Shown in pieces: positions 1-7,855 of a stretch of 15,859 nucleotides of DNA. Each line of letters begins with the position of its first letter. The stretch's first letter is position 1. The stretch covers positions 1-15,859 of the forward strand of contig JAIRSQ010000008.1 in assembly GCA_031255395.1 (NCBI GenBank), given 5' to 3'. This DNA is from Spirochaetaceae bacterium (lineage in GTDB: Bacteria; Spirochaetota; Spirochaetia; Treponematales; Breznakiellaceae). The notes beneath the pieces were generated by a model. It made no database searches and had not been told where the DNA came from. It was given only the letters and a program-made list of their open reading frames with translations. Both the position numbers and the translations under genes were made by a program.

Positions 1-1
1 T

Positions 2-1510
2 ACGAACGACAGGGACCTTAGCGAATGGGGCCTGATTCTTAACAGCGGCAACAGTCCTGAATTTGTAACGATTAACGGCCAGGGCAGGGTGATTGACCTG
101 ACCGGCAGCAATACGCGCGAAAGCCCCGTAATCACGGTGCAGGGCGGCGTAACGCTGACCCTGCGGAACATCACGTTTAAGGGGCTAAATACGGCCAGAG
201 AGCCCAGAAACTTAGCCCCCGTAATCAGGGTAAACGGCGGACGCATAATTCTGGACTCAGGCGCGGTTATCGGGGACAACATAGGCGGCACTGGCAATGG
301 CGGCGGCGCGAGTGTGCTAAGCGGAAAGCTGGTCATGAACGCCGGCTCTAAGATAAGCGGCAACGGCACCGACTTCGACGGCGGCGGCGTGTTTGTCGAC
401 CGGGGCGGCTCCTTTGTCATGTACGAAGGGACTATCGAAAAAAATGCGGCCTCCGACAGAGGTGGCGGCGTGTTTGTCAGCCAGGGCGGGTCCTTTCTTA
501 TGTACGACGGGACTGTCAGCGACAATACCGGCGACGGCGGCGTGTTTGCCGACGGCTCGTTCGTAATGAATAACGGGACTGTCAGCGGCAATGAAGCCGC
601 CGGCAATGGCGGCGGCGTGTCTGTCAACGGTGGCGGCACGTTCACGATGAACGGCGGGACTGTCAGCGACAATAAAGCCGCCTACAAAGGCGGCGGCGTG
701 GTTGTCAACAACGGCTGCCAATTTGTACTGAATGGCGGGACCGTCAGCGACAATAAAGCCGCCAACGGCGGCGGCGGCGTGTGGGTAAGCGGAGGCCAGC
801 TTATAATGGTCGCCGGGGCCATAAGCGGCAAGGCCGCAAACGGCGGTGAAGGCGGCGGCGGCGTGCGGCTTGACGGGGGCACATTTATGCTGTACTCCGG
901 GAAAGTAAGCGAAAATACCGCAGGGAACGGCAACGGCGGCGGCGTGTCTGTCGGCGAGAACGGCACGTTCAACATGGATTTCGGGCAAATAGCGGGCAAT
1001 AAAGTGCAAAACGCGTATGGCAACGGCGGCGGCGTGTATGTGGGGGGCAAAGGCACGTTCAACATGAACGGCGGGAGCATCATCAGCAATGGCATCAACC
1101 CCGCCCCTCGTAATGAATATCCCTACGTTCCTCATAGCCAAGGCTTTGGCGCCGGTGTGTATGTGGACGGTGACGGTCGCTTTGTCAAGACCGCCGGCGC
1201 GATTAACGGGTTATTTAACTCTGATTTTAGTGGGTGGGAGGAAGCTAATTATCAAAACTACTACGGATGGCAAGTGAGTGATGATGGTACGGTTCCCTAT
1301 TATGTTCCATTTAATAATAATCCAGACGCAACCGGCGTCCCCGGGGCAAATAACCAGGGTGCCCCCGGCACAGGCAAAGGCTACGCGGTCTATTACAATA
1401 AAGATGGCGGCTATTGGCGCGACCAGACGGTCAGGGATACAATGCCCCTAAGCACGGATGACGCAGATCCAGACCCAGAAGCCCACGGCTGGAATATTGT
1501 CCCGCAGTAA
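2..1510 (+). CDS. Gly-rich beta-helix repeat surface protein (5' end missing)
   Basis: The reading frame is open from base 2, so the gene starts upstream of the window; the GTG at 89 is internal and not a convincing start. The visible part (about 502 residues) is built from roughly eleven degenerate units of 22-30 residues of the type GGTVS-N-AA-GGGV-V-GG-F-MN, each beginning about where the previous one ends in MN or MY. Such units are typical of right-handed parallel beta-helix proteins, including polymorphic outer-membrane and adhesin-like families common in gut treponemes. The last ~110 residues leave the repeat pattern and end in an aromatic and acidic tail (WNIVPQ). No autotransporter barrel or membrane segment is seen in this part. 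Two units (653-682 and 734-763) differ by one base in 30, a sign of recent duplication or conversion. Tandem stops TAA TGA end the gene. Surface location is inferred; the function is unknown. Confidence 0.8.
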   Translation, partial: TNDRDLSEWGLILNSGNSPEFVTINGQGRVIDLTGSNTRESPVITVQGGVTLTLRNITFKGLNTAREPRNLAPVIRVNGGRIILDSGAVIGDNIGGTGNGGGASVLSGKLVMNAGSKISGNGTDFDGGGVFVDRGGSFVMYEGTIEKNAASDRGGGVFVSQGGSFLMYDGTVSDNTGDGGVFADGSFVMNNGTVSGNEAAGNGGGVSVNGGGTFTMNGGTVSDNKAAYKGGGVVVNNGCQFVLNGGTVSDNKAANGGGGVWVSGGQLIMVAGAISGKAANGGEGGGGVRLDGGTFMLYSGKVSENTAGNGNGGGVSVGENGTFNMDFGQIAGNKVQNAYGNGGGVYVGGKGTFNMNGGSIISNGINPAPRNEYPYVPHSQGFGAGVYVDGDGRFVKTAGAINGLFNSDFSGWEEANYQNYYGWQVSDDGTVPYYVPFNNNPDATGVPGANNQGAPGTGKGYAVYYNKDGGYWRDQTVRDTMPLSTDDADPDPEAHGWNIVPQ

Positions 1511-1521
1511 TGAGCAAACAA

Positions 1522-1554
1522 GGATGGCCGCCGGCCAGCCCCCGGCAGCCATCC
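1522..1554 (+). terminator. Strong hairpin after the beta-helix gene
   Basis: Starting 11 bases after the stop codon, GGATGGC (1522-1528) pairs with GCCATCC (1548-1554). After one C/A mismatch, GCCGG (1530-1534) pairs with CCGGC (1542-1546), leaving a 7-base loop. The position suits a transcription terminator, but the bases that follow are only pyrimidine-rich (C and T mixed), not a clean T run. Termination or 3'-end protection is therefore inferred. Confidence 0.5.
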
Positions 1555-1698
1555 CTTCATTCCCCTCATCCTTCATTGCTAATTGTTAATTGCTAATTCC
1601 CCTCGCACTCACTCACTCACAAGGACGCCCCCCAGCCGACTCCCCAGCGCTTCATCCTTCTTCCCTCATCCTTCTTCCTTCATTACTCATTGCTAATT
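1555..1698. repeat. Low-complexity CT/AT repeats, left flank of the Rpn gene
   Basis: This non-coding stretch is made of degenerate seven-base words such as TTCATCC, CATTACT and CATTGCT, with runs of ATTGCTAATT and ATTGTTAATT. Its second half (1641-1698, opening TCCCCAGCGCTTCATCC) matches, with a few differences, the start of the repeat downstream of the next gene (2652-2700, opening TCCCCAGCACTTCATCC). The first half (1574-1598) contains the TTGTTAATTGCTAATT block that also closes the downstream repeat at 2763-2779. No gene is seen in it. Confidence 0.7.
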
Positions 1699-1721
1699 AT
1701 TCGTTGGCTCGCAACCCCCGA

Positions 1722-1749
1722 TTGGTAGCCGCCCCTTATCTACTATACT
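1722..1749 (+). promoter_or_regulatory. Candidate sigma-70 promoter for the Rpn gene
   Basis: TTGGTA (1722-1727) and TATACT (1744-1749) are separated by 16 bases. The -10 box is strong and the -35 box matches four of six consensus positions. Transcription would begin near 1756, almost on top of the ribosome binding site, so the message would have a very short leader. A start further upstream cannot be excluded. Confidence 0.45.
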
Positions 1750-1765
1750 CATTTCAGGAGACGAT

Positions 1766-2644
1766 ATGATACGGATCAGCGAAGACGATGACGTGATAGA
1801 CATTTGCCGCGACAACGTATTCAAGGCGGTATTTACGAAAAACACGCCCGAATCAAAAGGCGCTCTGTCAAAGCTGCTGTCCGCCATCATAGGCCGCAAG
1901 GTAACTGTGGACGGCATCATCGCAAACGAGCCGACTATTGACAACCTCCGCGACAGACAGATACGTTTTGACATAAACTGCAAAACGGAGGACGGCAAAC
2001 TTGTGAATGTGGAGATGTCGCTAAACCCGGACAATTTCGAGCCGGTACGCCTCGAATTTTATGCGGGCAAGCTGTTCACGGGACAGGACATCAAGGGCAC
2101 GGGTAAGACTTACGATGACCTGAACGAGGCGTACCAGATAGCGTTTTTGGTTCGCGGGCTGTTTTTTGAAGAAGATGATTTTTTGCACGCTTTCGAGTAT
2201 TATGACGAAAAGCGGAGGGTGTCGCTTGAAGGGCGGACGCGGATAATCACGCTTGAACTTGCCAAGCTGGAGCATCTGCTCGACAAGCCTGTGCCGGAAA
2301 TGGCCGCCGCCGAAAGGTGGGCGTTTTACTTTAGATACATAACGGACGTGAATAAACGGGACAAGATTAACGAAATAATAGCGTTTGAGGAGGGTATTGG
2401 GATGGCGAGCGAAGTATTGATGACGATAAGCAGGGACGAGATAGAACGCGCGCGGCTTCTGAGCGAATACAAGTACGAGATTGACACCCAGAGCCGCATA
2501 GCCACCGCGCATCAGGACGGCAGGAAGGAAGGCGAACAACTGAAAACCCTTGAAATTGCCAGAAAAATGAAAAACCGAAATGCCCCGCTAGAACAAATTG
2601 TCGAGGACACCGGCCTTTCTTACGATGTAATAACGAAACTGTAG
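1766..2644 (+). CDS. Rpn-family recombination-promoting nuclease / PD-(D/E)XK putative transposase
   Basis: This 292-residue protein has the hallmarks of the Rpn / PDDEXK_2 family: an N-terminal DNVFKAVF block (16-23), the core with D69 (RFDI) and E83 (NVEMS), the FYAGKLF segment near 98-104 and Y123Q in EAYQIAFL. The C-terminal ~45 residues, with KEGEQLKTLEIARKM and EQIVEDTGLS, form the small helical segment usual at the end of these proteins. Family members are DNA endonucleases linked to recA-independent recombination and to anti-phage defence; they are often annotated as transposases. The core reads E-M-S where family members usually have E-x-Q or E-x-K, so activity is uncertain. The start ATG has AGGAG (1756-1760) five bases upstream. 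A second, stronger start signal lies inside the frame at 2402. Related repeats flank the gene, which suggests an accessory cassette. Confidence 0.85.
   Translation: MIRISEDDDVIDICRDNVFKAVFTKNTPESKGALSKLLSAIIGRKVTVDGIIANEPTIDNLRDRQIRFDINCKTEDGKLVNVEMSLNPDNFEPVRLEFYAGKLFTGQDIKGTGKTYDDLNEAYQIAFLVRGLFFEEDDFLHAFEYYDEKRRVSLEGRTRIITLELAKLEHLLDKPVPEMAAAERWAFYFRYITDVNKRDKINEIIAFEEGIGMASEVLMTISRDEIERARLLSEYKYEIDTQSRIATAHQDGRKEGEQLKTLEIARKMKNRNAPLEQIVEDTGLSYDVITKL
2402..2644 (+). CDS. Possible internally initiated C-terminal Rpn fragment (80 aa)
   Basis: Inside the Rpn gene, GAGGAGGG (2387-2394) lies seven bases before an in-frame ATG (codon 213). This is a better Shine-Dalgarno match than the one in front of the full-length start. 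Initiation here would give an 80-residue protein identical to the helical C-terminal part of the nuclease, without the catalytic core. From the literature as I recall it, some enterobacterial rpn genes make such an internal short product that inhibits the long one. Use of this start here is inference. The glutamate-glutamate-glycine codons could create the motif by chance. Confidence 0.4.
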   Translation: MASEVLMTISRDEIERARLLSEYKYEIDTQSRIATAHQDGRKEGEQLKTLEIARKMKNRNAPLEQIVEDTGLSYDVITKL

Positions 2645-2651
2645 CCCCTGC

Positions 2652-2779
2652 TCCCCAGCACTTCATCCTTCATCCTTCATCCTTTTTCCTTCATTACTCC
2701 TTGCTCATTACTCATTACTCATTACTCATTACTCATTGCTCATTACTCATTGCTCATTCCTCATTGTTAATTGCTAATT
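2652..2779. repeat. Heptamer repeat array, right flank of the Rpn gene
   Basis: The array begins with CTCCCCAGCACTTCATCC and three copies of the seven-base word TTCATCC. It continues with about seven near-perfect copies of CTCATTA or CTCATTG (2704-2765) and closes with TTGTTAATTGCTAATTG. It is richer in tandem units than the related left flank at 1555-1698. No open reading frame of note or RNA gene is seen in it. Tandem seven-base units are prone to slippage, so copy number is likely to vary between strains. Confidence 0.8.
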
Positions 2780-2806
2780 GACGTGTGAGCGGGGAGATGT
2801 TATATT
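2778..2806 (+). promoter_or_regulatory. Sigma-70 promoter for the regulator-mnmG operon
   Basis: TTGACG (2778-2783) and TATATT (2801-2806) are separated by exactly 17 bases, close to the bacterial consensus. Transcription would start near 2813, giving a leader of about 12 bases before the ATG at 2825. The first two bases of the -35 box are the last TT of the repeat array's final ATTG. Confidence 0.7.
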
Positions 2807-2824
2807 TTTATAGACGGAAAAAAT

Positions 2825-3205
2825 ATGACGCAGTCGCAGGAAGATTATCTTGAAATGGTCAGTTTTCTCTCGGACGAGGGGAGGGTGCGCGTTACCGACA
2901 TAGCGAGCCGGCTTGGGTTTTCAAAGCCGTCCGTGCTGACCGCGCTCAGGTTGCTTGAAGAGAAAGAACTAATACAGCACGAGCGTTACGGCAGCGTGTT
3001 GCTGACGGAGAAGGGGCGGGAGCTGGCCGCCGATATACGCGAGCGTCATTTTCTTATCAAAGGTTTTTTGCTCGAAAGGCTCGGAGTAAGCGAGGAAAAC
3101 GCCGAAAAAGACGCCTGCAAGATAGAACATGTCCTGTCCAATGAAACCTTCGCAAAATTCAAAGCTTTCTTAAACGCCGATAGCGCCGATAACGGCAATA
3201 CTTAA
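2825..3205 (+). CDS. Short DtxR/MntR-family metal-dependent regulator
   Basis: This 126-residue protein matches the DtxR/MntR/TroR family over its two conserved domains. A winged helix-turn-helix occupies residues 3-65, with [20 protein letters not shown] as helix-turn-helix and the wing near [12 protein letters not shown]. The dimerisation and metal-binding domain covers 70-118. Likely metal ligands can be placed by family alignment: D7 and E10 (as MntR D8 and E11), H75 (as MntR H77), and C98, E101 and H102 (as DtxR C102, E105 and H106). The third, SH3-like domain of longer members is absent, as in MntR. Such proteins repress metal uptake genes when loaded with Mn or Fe. The ribosome binding site is weak (GGA at 2816). 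The stop overlaps the mnmG start (TAATG), so the two are one operon. Its own target and metal are not shown by the sequence. Confidence 0.85.
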   Translation: MTQSQEDYLEMVSFLSDEGRVRVTDIASRLGFSKPSVLTALRLLEEKELIQHERYGSVLLTEKGRELAADIRERHFLIKGFLLERLGVSEENAEKDACKIEHVLSNETFAKFKAFLNADSADNGNT

Positions 3206-5052
3206 TGGACTATGACTGCATAGTGGCAGGAGGCGGGCACGCAGGCATCGAGGCGGCGCTCGCGGCCGCCCGTCTGGGGTGTTCCGTCCTGATGATAACG
3301 CAGAATCCCGGCAGTATAGGCGCGCTGTCGTGCAATCCCGCCGTTGGCGGCCTGTCGAAGGGCAACCTTGTGCGCGAGGTCGACGCGCTGGGCGGCGAGA
3401 TGGGGCGGCTGATAGACGGCAGCATGATACAGTACCGCGTGCTAAACCGTTCGCGGGGGCCGGCGGTGCAGGCTCCGCGCGCTCAGGCCGACAAAGCGGC
3501 GTATCAGGCTGAAGCCCGGCGCGCCGTCGAAACGCAACGGGGGCTTGAGCTGTTTATGGACACAGTCGTCGATCTGCTGACGGAGGAGAGCGGCGGCGCC
3601 GAGGCGGTCTGCGGCGTTGTAACGGAACGCGGACACAGAATCTCGGCGAAAACGGTGATACTGGCCGCCGGAACCTTCCTTGAAGGCAGGATTTTTATCG
3701 GGGAGTACGAGGCCGTCGAGGGCAGGCTTGGCGAAAAGGCCGCTATAGGACTTGGAAACGCGCTCAGGCGGCGGGGTTTTCCCGTCGGACGGCTTAAAAC
3801 CGGCACGCCGGCGCGGGTCGCGTCGGATTCCGTTGACTTTTCCGTTATGGAACGGCAGGAAGGCGAAAAACCGTCGCCTTTTTCGTTCGATTCTGACACA
3901 AAAACGACTCTCGCCCGCCCGTCAATCCCGTGCTGGATAACGTCAACCAACGCCGATACGCACCGCATAATCCGCGCCGCAATACGCCGCTCCCCGCTGT
4001 ACAGCGGCAAGATAACCGGCAAAGGGCCGCGCTACTGCCCGTCAATCGAGGACAAGGTGATGCGCTTCCCGGACAGGGACAGCCATCATCTTTTCATCGA
4101 GCCAGAGGGGACGCACACGAACGAGATGTATCTGAACGGGCTTTCAAGCTCGATGCCGGAGGACGTGCAGTTGTCTTACATACGCACGATTCGCGGGCTG
4201 GAGAAGGCTCGTGTCGTGCGCCCTGCCTACGCCGTCGAGTACGATTATATCGATCCGCTAGACCTTTACCCTACGCTAGAATCGAAGCGGCTTTGCGGAT
4301 TTTTTTCGGCAGGGCAGACCAACGGCAGTTCCGGCTACGAAGAAGCTGCCGCACAAGGCATAATTGCGGGCATAAACGCCGCGCAAAAGTTGCGCGGCGC
4401 TCCGCCGCTAACGCTTGGCAGAGCGGAAGCCTACATCGGCGTGTTAATCGACGACCTTACCACGCTTGGCACTAAGGAGCCTTACCGGATGTTCACTAGC
4501 CGCGCAGAACACCGCCTTTCCCTGCGGCACGACACGGCGGACAGCCGCCTTACGCCCAAGGCGCGAACGCTGGGACTCATCGGCGACGGGCGCTGGGAAC
4601 GCTTTGAACGCAAAGCGGAATCGCTGGAGGCGATACGGGAACTGATCCGCGCCCGAAAGGGGGCGTCGGAAAGCCTTGAACAGGAACTAAAACGTCCCGG
4701 CGCTGGACCGGCTAAGGCGGCCTTATTCGCGCCGGAACTCCTTGAATACCCCGCCGAATGGCTGGAACGGGTCGTTTTGGACATAAAGTACGAGGGCTAC
4801 ATCGAAAAGGAACGCCGTTTTACCGCCCGCGCCGCGAAGATGGATGGGATAAAGCTCAGTCCCGCGCTTGATTATGCCGGAATAAAAGGGCTTTCAGCCG
4901 AATCGAAGGAAAAGCTGCTGCTCGTCCGCCCGCTAACCGTGGGACAGGCGGCGCGTATCCCCGGCATCCGCCAGAGCGATGTGGCTCTGCTCATCGTGGC
5001 TGCGGTAAGAAGCGCAAAGGCCAACGGACTGGGCGCGGCCGCTCCTCGATAA
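3205..5052 (+). CDS. mnmG: tRNA uridine-5-carboxymethylaminomethyl(34) synthesis enzyme MnmG (GidA)
   Basis: MnmG binds FAD and, with the GTPase MnmE, installs the (carboxymethyl)aminomethyl group on U34 of tRNAs reading NNA and NNG codons. The length (615 aa) is normal for the family. Visible marks are the dinucleotide-binding loop GGGHAG (9-14), the family signature [11 protein letters not shown] (43-53), the second conserved cysteine in RYCPSIEDK (C278), the FAD-contacting [17 protein letters not shown], and [19 protein letters not shown] ahead of the helical C-terminal domain that contacts MnmE and tRNA. C43 and C278 correspond to E. coli C47 and C277. The ATG overlaps the stop of the upstream regulator by one base with no clear Shine-Dalgarno, which points to translational coupling. 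The gene ends 22 bases before the convergent infB stop. Confidence 0.97.
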   Translation: MDYDCIVAGGGHAGIEAALAAARLGCSVLMITQNPGSIGALSCNPAVGGLSKGNLVREVDALGGEMGRLIDGSMIQYRVLNRSRGPAVQAPRAQADKAAYQAEARRAVETQRGLELFMDTVVDLLTEESGGAEAVCGVVTERGHRISAKTVILAAGTFLEGRIFIGEYEAVEGRLGEKAAIGLGNALRRRGFPVGRLKTGTPARVASDSVDFSVMERQEGEKPSPFSFDSDTKTTLARPSIPCWITSTNADTHRIIRAAIRRSPLYSGKITGKGPRYCPSIEDKVMRFPDRDSHHLFIEPEGTHTNEMYLNGLSSSMPEDVQLSYIRTIRGLEKARVVRPAYAVEYDYIDPLDLYPTLESKRLCGFFSAGQTNGSSGYEEAAAQGIIAGINAAQKLRGAPPLTLGRAEAYIGVLIDDLTTLGTKEPYRMFTSRAEHRLSLRHDTADSRLTPKARTLGLIGDGRWERFERKAESLEAIRELIRARKGASESLEQELKRPGAGPAKAALFAPELLEYPAEWLERVVLDIKYEGYIEKERRFTARAAKMDGIKLSPALDYAGIKGLSAESKEKLLLVRPLTVGQAARIPGIRQSDVALLIVAAVRSAKANGLGAAAPR

Positions 5053-5074
5053 AAAATATGATGAATTGAAAGGG

Positions 5075-7840
5075 CTACAGCTTGCGGGCAATCTCGACTG
5101 TCTCGAAGACCTCGAATTCGTCCCCTAACTTGATGTCGTCAAAGCCGTCCACGATTATTCCGCATTCAAAACCTGCGCTTACTTCTTTTACATCGTCCTT
5201 AAACCGGCGTAACGAGGCGATCTTGCCCGTGTGTATCACGGTGTCGCCGCGAATCACATTTAGCGAAGCGCCCCGTTTTACCGTGCCGCTGCGGACATAA
5301 CAGCCCGCGATGACGCCTATTTTGGAAATTTTGAAAACTTCGCGCGTCTCGACATCGGCGATGATTTCTTCTTTTGTGTCCGGTTTTAACATGCCCTCCA
5401 TCGCTTTCTGCATATCCTCCACGACGCGATATATGATGTTGTAGCGGCGTATGTCGACTTTTTCCTGTTCGGCAAGGGCCTTGGCTTTGGGGGTTGGGCG
5501 CACGTTAAAGCCTATCAGTATGGCGTTGGACGCGGAGGCAAGGTCAATATCGCCCTCGTTGATCGCGCCGGGCAACGCCTGTATAACTGCAAGCCGCACC
5601 TCTTTCGTTGACAGTTTTTCGAGACTGGCGCGCAACGCTTCGACAGAACCTTGCACATCGCCTTTGATGATAACCTTTAGTACCTGAATCGCGCCGTCGC
5701 TTATCGTGTCGTAAAGGTTGTCAAGGGTGATCTTGCGAATATTCTTCGCGTCCTCGAAACGTTTAAGCTCCTGGCGTTTTGCCGAGAAGCCGCGGGCTGT
5801 TTTTTCGTCTTCAACGACTTGCAACGGGTCGCCGGCGTTGGGTATGCCTTCGAAACCTAGCACTTCCACCGGCATTGAAGGCGTCGCGCGTTCGACCCGC
5901 GCCCCCTTGTCGTTAAAGATGGCCCTGACTTTGCCCGGCCACACGCCGGCGACAAACGAATCGCCTATTTCCAGCACGCCTTTTTCAACAAGCAGCGTTG
6001 CGACTATGCCGCGTCCGTGGTCTATTCGCGATTCTAGGATTTTGCCTTCCGCGCTGCGATTATAGTTTACGCGGAGATCCAGAATTTCCGCTTGTAGCAG
6101 GATGGCTTCGATAAGGTCGTCGATGCCCTCCTTTTTCAGAGCGGAAAGCTCAACGAACATCGTTTGCCCGCCCCATTCCTCCGGCTGCAAGCCGTATTCG
6201 GAAAGCTGGCTTCGTGCCTTGTCCGGGTTCGCGTCCGGTTTGTCTATCTTGTTGATGGCTACGATGATCGGGACATCCGCTTCTTTCGCATGGTTTATCG
6301 CTTCGATGGTCTGGGGCATAACGCCGTCATCAGCGGCTACGACAAGGACAACGATGTCCGTAACCTGCGCGCCCCTGCTTCGCATACGGGTAAAAGCCTC
6401 ATGTCCCGGCGTGTCCAGGAAAGTGATGTTTCCGCGAGGCGTTTCGACCATGTACGCGCCGATATGCTGGGTTATGCCGCCGAATTCGCCGGAAACGACA
6501 TCGGCGCTGCGGATAGCGTCAAGCAATTTTGTCTTGCCGTGATCGACGTGTCCCATAACGGTAACAACGGGCGGGCGAGGCGTCATCGAGCTTGCGTCGT
6601 CCGCCTCCGTTTCGATAAGCGTTTCGTCGTACAGGCTTACGATGTTCACCTCCGCTCCGAATTCGGCGGCGATTATTGCCGCCGTCTCAGAATCGATCTG
6701 CTGGTTTATCGTTACCATCTGGCCCATAGACATCAGTTTCGAAATAAGATCGGACGCTTTAAGGTTCATCTTTCTGGCAAGATCGGAAACGGAGACAATT
6801 TCCATAATATCGATGGATTTAGGCACCGGGTTTGCCATCTGCGCTGAGCGTTTTTTGCCCTGATGAAGTTTTTCGCCTATCTCGACTTCTCTGTCGCGAC
6901 GCTGATAAGAGGGTTTTTTTGCCTTAAACGTGCGTTTTACGGCCCCCTTGTTATCTGTCGGAGAAGACTGCGTTTGTGTCGGGGAGCCCGGACGGGGACG
7001 GTTTGCAAAACCTGCCGGTCTGAAAGGGCCTCCGGTCTGGCCGGCCGGCCTAAAAGGTCCCGCGTTGCCGCGAGGACCGCCGCCGGAGAAACGTCCGCCT
7101 CCCTGTCCGCCCTGCCCCGAAAATCCGCTCTGTCCGCCTTGTCCGCCGTAACGCCGCTGGTTTCCGCGGCCCACGTAAGAGGCCGGTTTCCGCCCGTCGT
7201 TCCTGGCGCCGCTCGCTGAATCGCCGCTTGCGGAACCCTCGTTCGTCGCGCCGCCGCGTTGCGGTCTTGGCCCGAAAAATTTGCCCCCCACGCGTCCGGC
7301 TTGTACGGCGGGCCTCGCCGTCTCTTTGTATACGCTCACGCGGTTTACAGGCAAATCTTCCGCCGCGGCGCCGCCGGCCTGCGGCGCGGTCGGACGCGAC
7401 GCACTGCCCGCTTGCGGCGACCCTGCCTTAGACGTGTCCGGTTGCGTAGCGGCAGGCTTCTGAATGTTGCCGGTCTCCGGCGCGGCGTCTTGCGGCTGTC
7501 CCGTATTCGTCGCGCCCAGCTGCGGAGCTACAGGCGGCGGCGCGTCCTGCGGCGGGTTTGGCGATTGCGCTTCGGCTTGCGGCGCGGCGGGGCGCGGTTT
7601 AACGTCTTGCTGTTGCTGTCCGGCCTGCGGCTGGGTGGCGCGGGCTACAACCTTTACCTTGAGCGTTGGTCTTTCGGCCCCGGCGGGCGCGGGATTCGCC
7701 TGCGGTTTTTTCTTTAGTTTGACGACTTTTTTCCGCTCAAGCTCCGCGGGCTTGCCGCCGTTCTCCGTTACAGCCTCGGTTTTTGGCCGTTTAATCAGTT
7801 CCGACTTGGGTTTCTGGGTGTTTTCAGTTTCAGCCGCCAT
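5075..7840 (-). CDS. infB: Translation initiation factor IF-2
   Basis: IF-2 is the GTPase that places initiator fMet-tRNA on the 30S subunit and promotes joining of the 50S subunit. At 921 residues it is a long-form IF-2. Residues ~1-170 are Lys-, Pro-, Gln- and Ala-rich, and ~180-290 are Gly- and Arg-rich, with a GGQGGQ stretch near 231-255 and two GPFRPAG units near 261-278. The conserved N-domain ([19 protein letters not shown]) begins near 341. The G domain has G1 GHVDHGKT (430-437), G2 around [10 protein letters not shown]3 DTPGH (476-480), G4 NKID (530-533) and G5 SALK. Domains II to IV follow and end in ARKL. AGGAAGG lies a few bases before the ATG, and nusA ends 15 bases upstream, so infB is the last gene of rimP-nusA-infB. 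No terminator is seen in the 22 bases before mnmG. Confidence 0.97.
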   Translation of the reverse strand: MAAETENTQKPKSELIKRPKTEAVTENGGKPAELERKKVVKLKKKPQANPAPAGAERPTLKVKVVARATQPQAGQQQQDVKPRPAAPQAEAQSPNPPQDAPPPVAPQLGATNTGQPQDAAPETGNIQKPAATQPDTSKAGSPQAGSASRPTAPQAGGAAAEDLPVNRVSVYKETARPAVQAGRVGGKFFGPRPQRGGATNEGSASGDSASGARNDGRKPASYVGRGNQRRYGGQGGQSGFSGQGGQGGGRFSGGGPRGNAGPFRPAGQTGGPFRPAGFANRPRPGSPTQTQSSPTDNKGAVKRTFKAKKPSYQRRDREVEIGEKLHQGKKRSAQMANPVPKSIDIMEIVSVSDLARKMNLKASDLISKLMSMGQMVTINQQIDSETAAIIAAEFGAEVNIVSLYDETLIETEADDASSMTPRPPVVTVMGHVDHGKTKLLDAIRSADVVSGEFGGITQHIGAYMVETPRGNITFLDTPGHEAFTRMRSRGAQVTDIVVLVVAADDGVMPQTIEAINHAKEADVPIIVAINKIDKPDANPDKARSQLSEYGLQPEEWGGQTMFVELSALKKEGIDDLIEAILLQAEILDLRVNYNRSAEGKILESRIDHGRGIVATLLVEKGVLEIGDSFVAGVWPGKVRAIFNDKGARVERATPSMPVEVLGFEGIPNAGDPLQVVEDEKTARGFSAKRQELKRFEDAKNIRKITLDNLYDTISDGAIQVLKVIIKGDVQGSVEALRASLEKLSTKEVRLAVIQALPGAINEGDIDLASASNAILIGFNVRPTPKAKALAEQEKVDIRRYNIIYRVVEDMQKAMEGMLKPDTKEEIIADVETREVFKISKIGVIAGCYVRSGTVKRGASLNVIRGDTVIHTGKIASLRRFKDDVKEVSAGFECGIIVDGFDDIKLGDEFEVFETVEIARKL

Positions 7841-7855
7841 TTTCCTTCCTAAAAT

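Noticed and set aside
317..1141. Long minus-strand reading frames opposite the beta-helix gene (also 682-1098)
   Set aside because: They are reverse readings of the GGCGGCGGC-type codon repeats and give Ala/His- or Pro-rich sequence with no family features; the plus frame has clear repeat units.
2652..2779. CRISPR array
   Set aside because: The seven-base units are tandem, without 20-40 base repeats, regular spacers or cas genes nearby.
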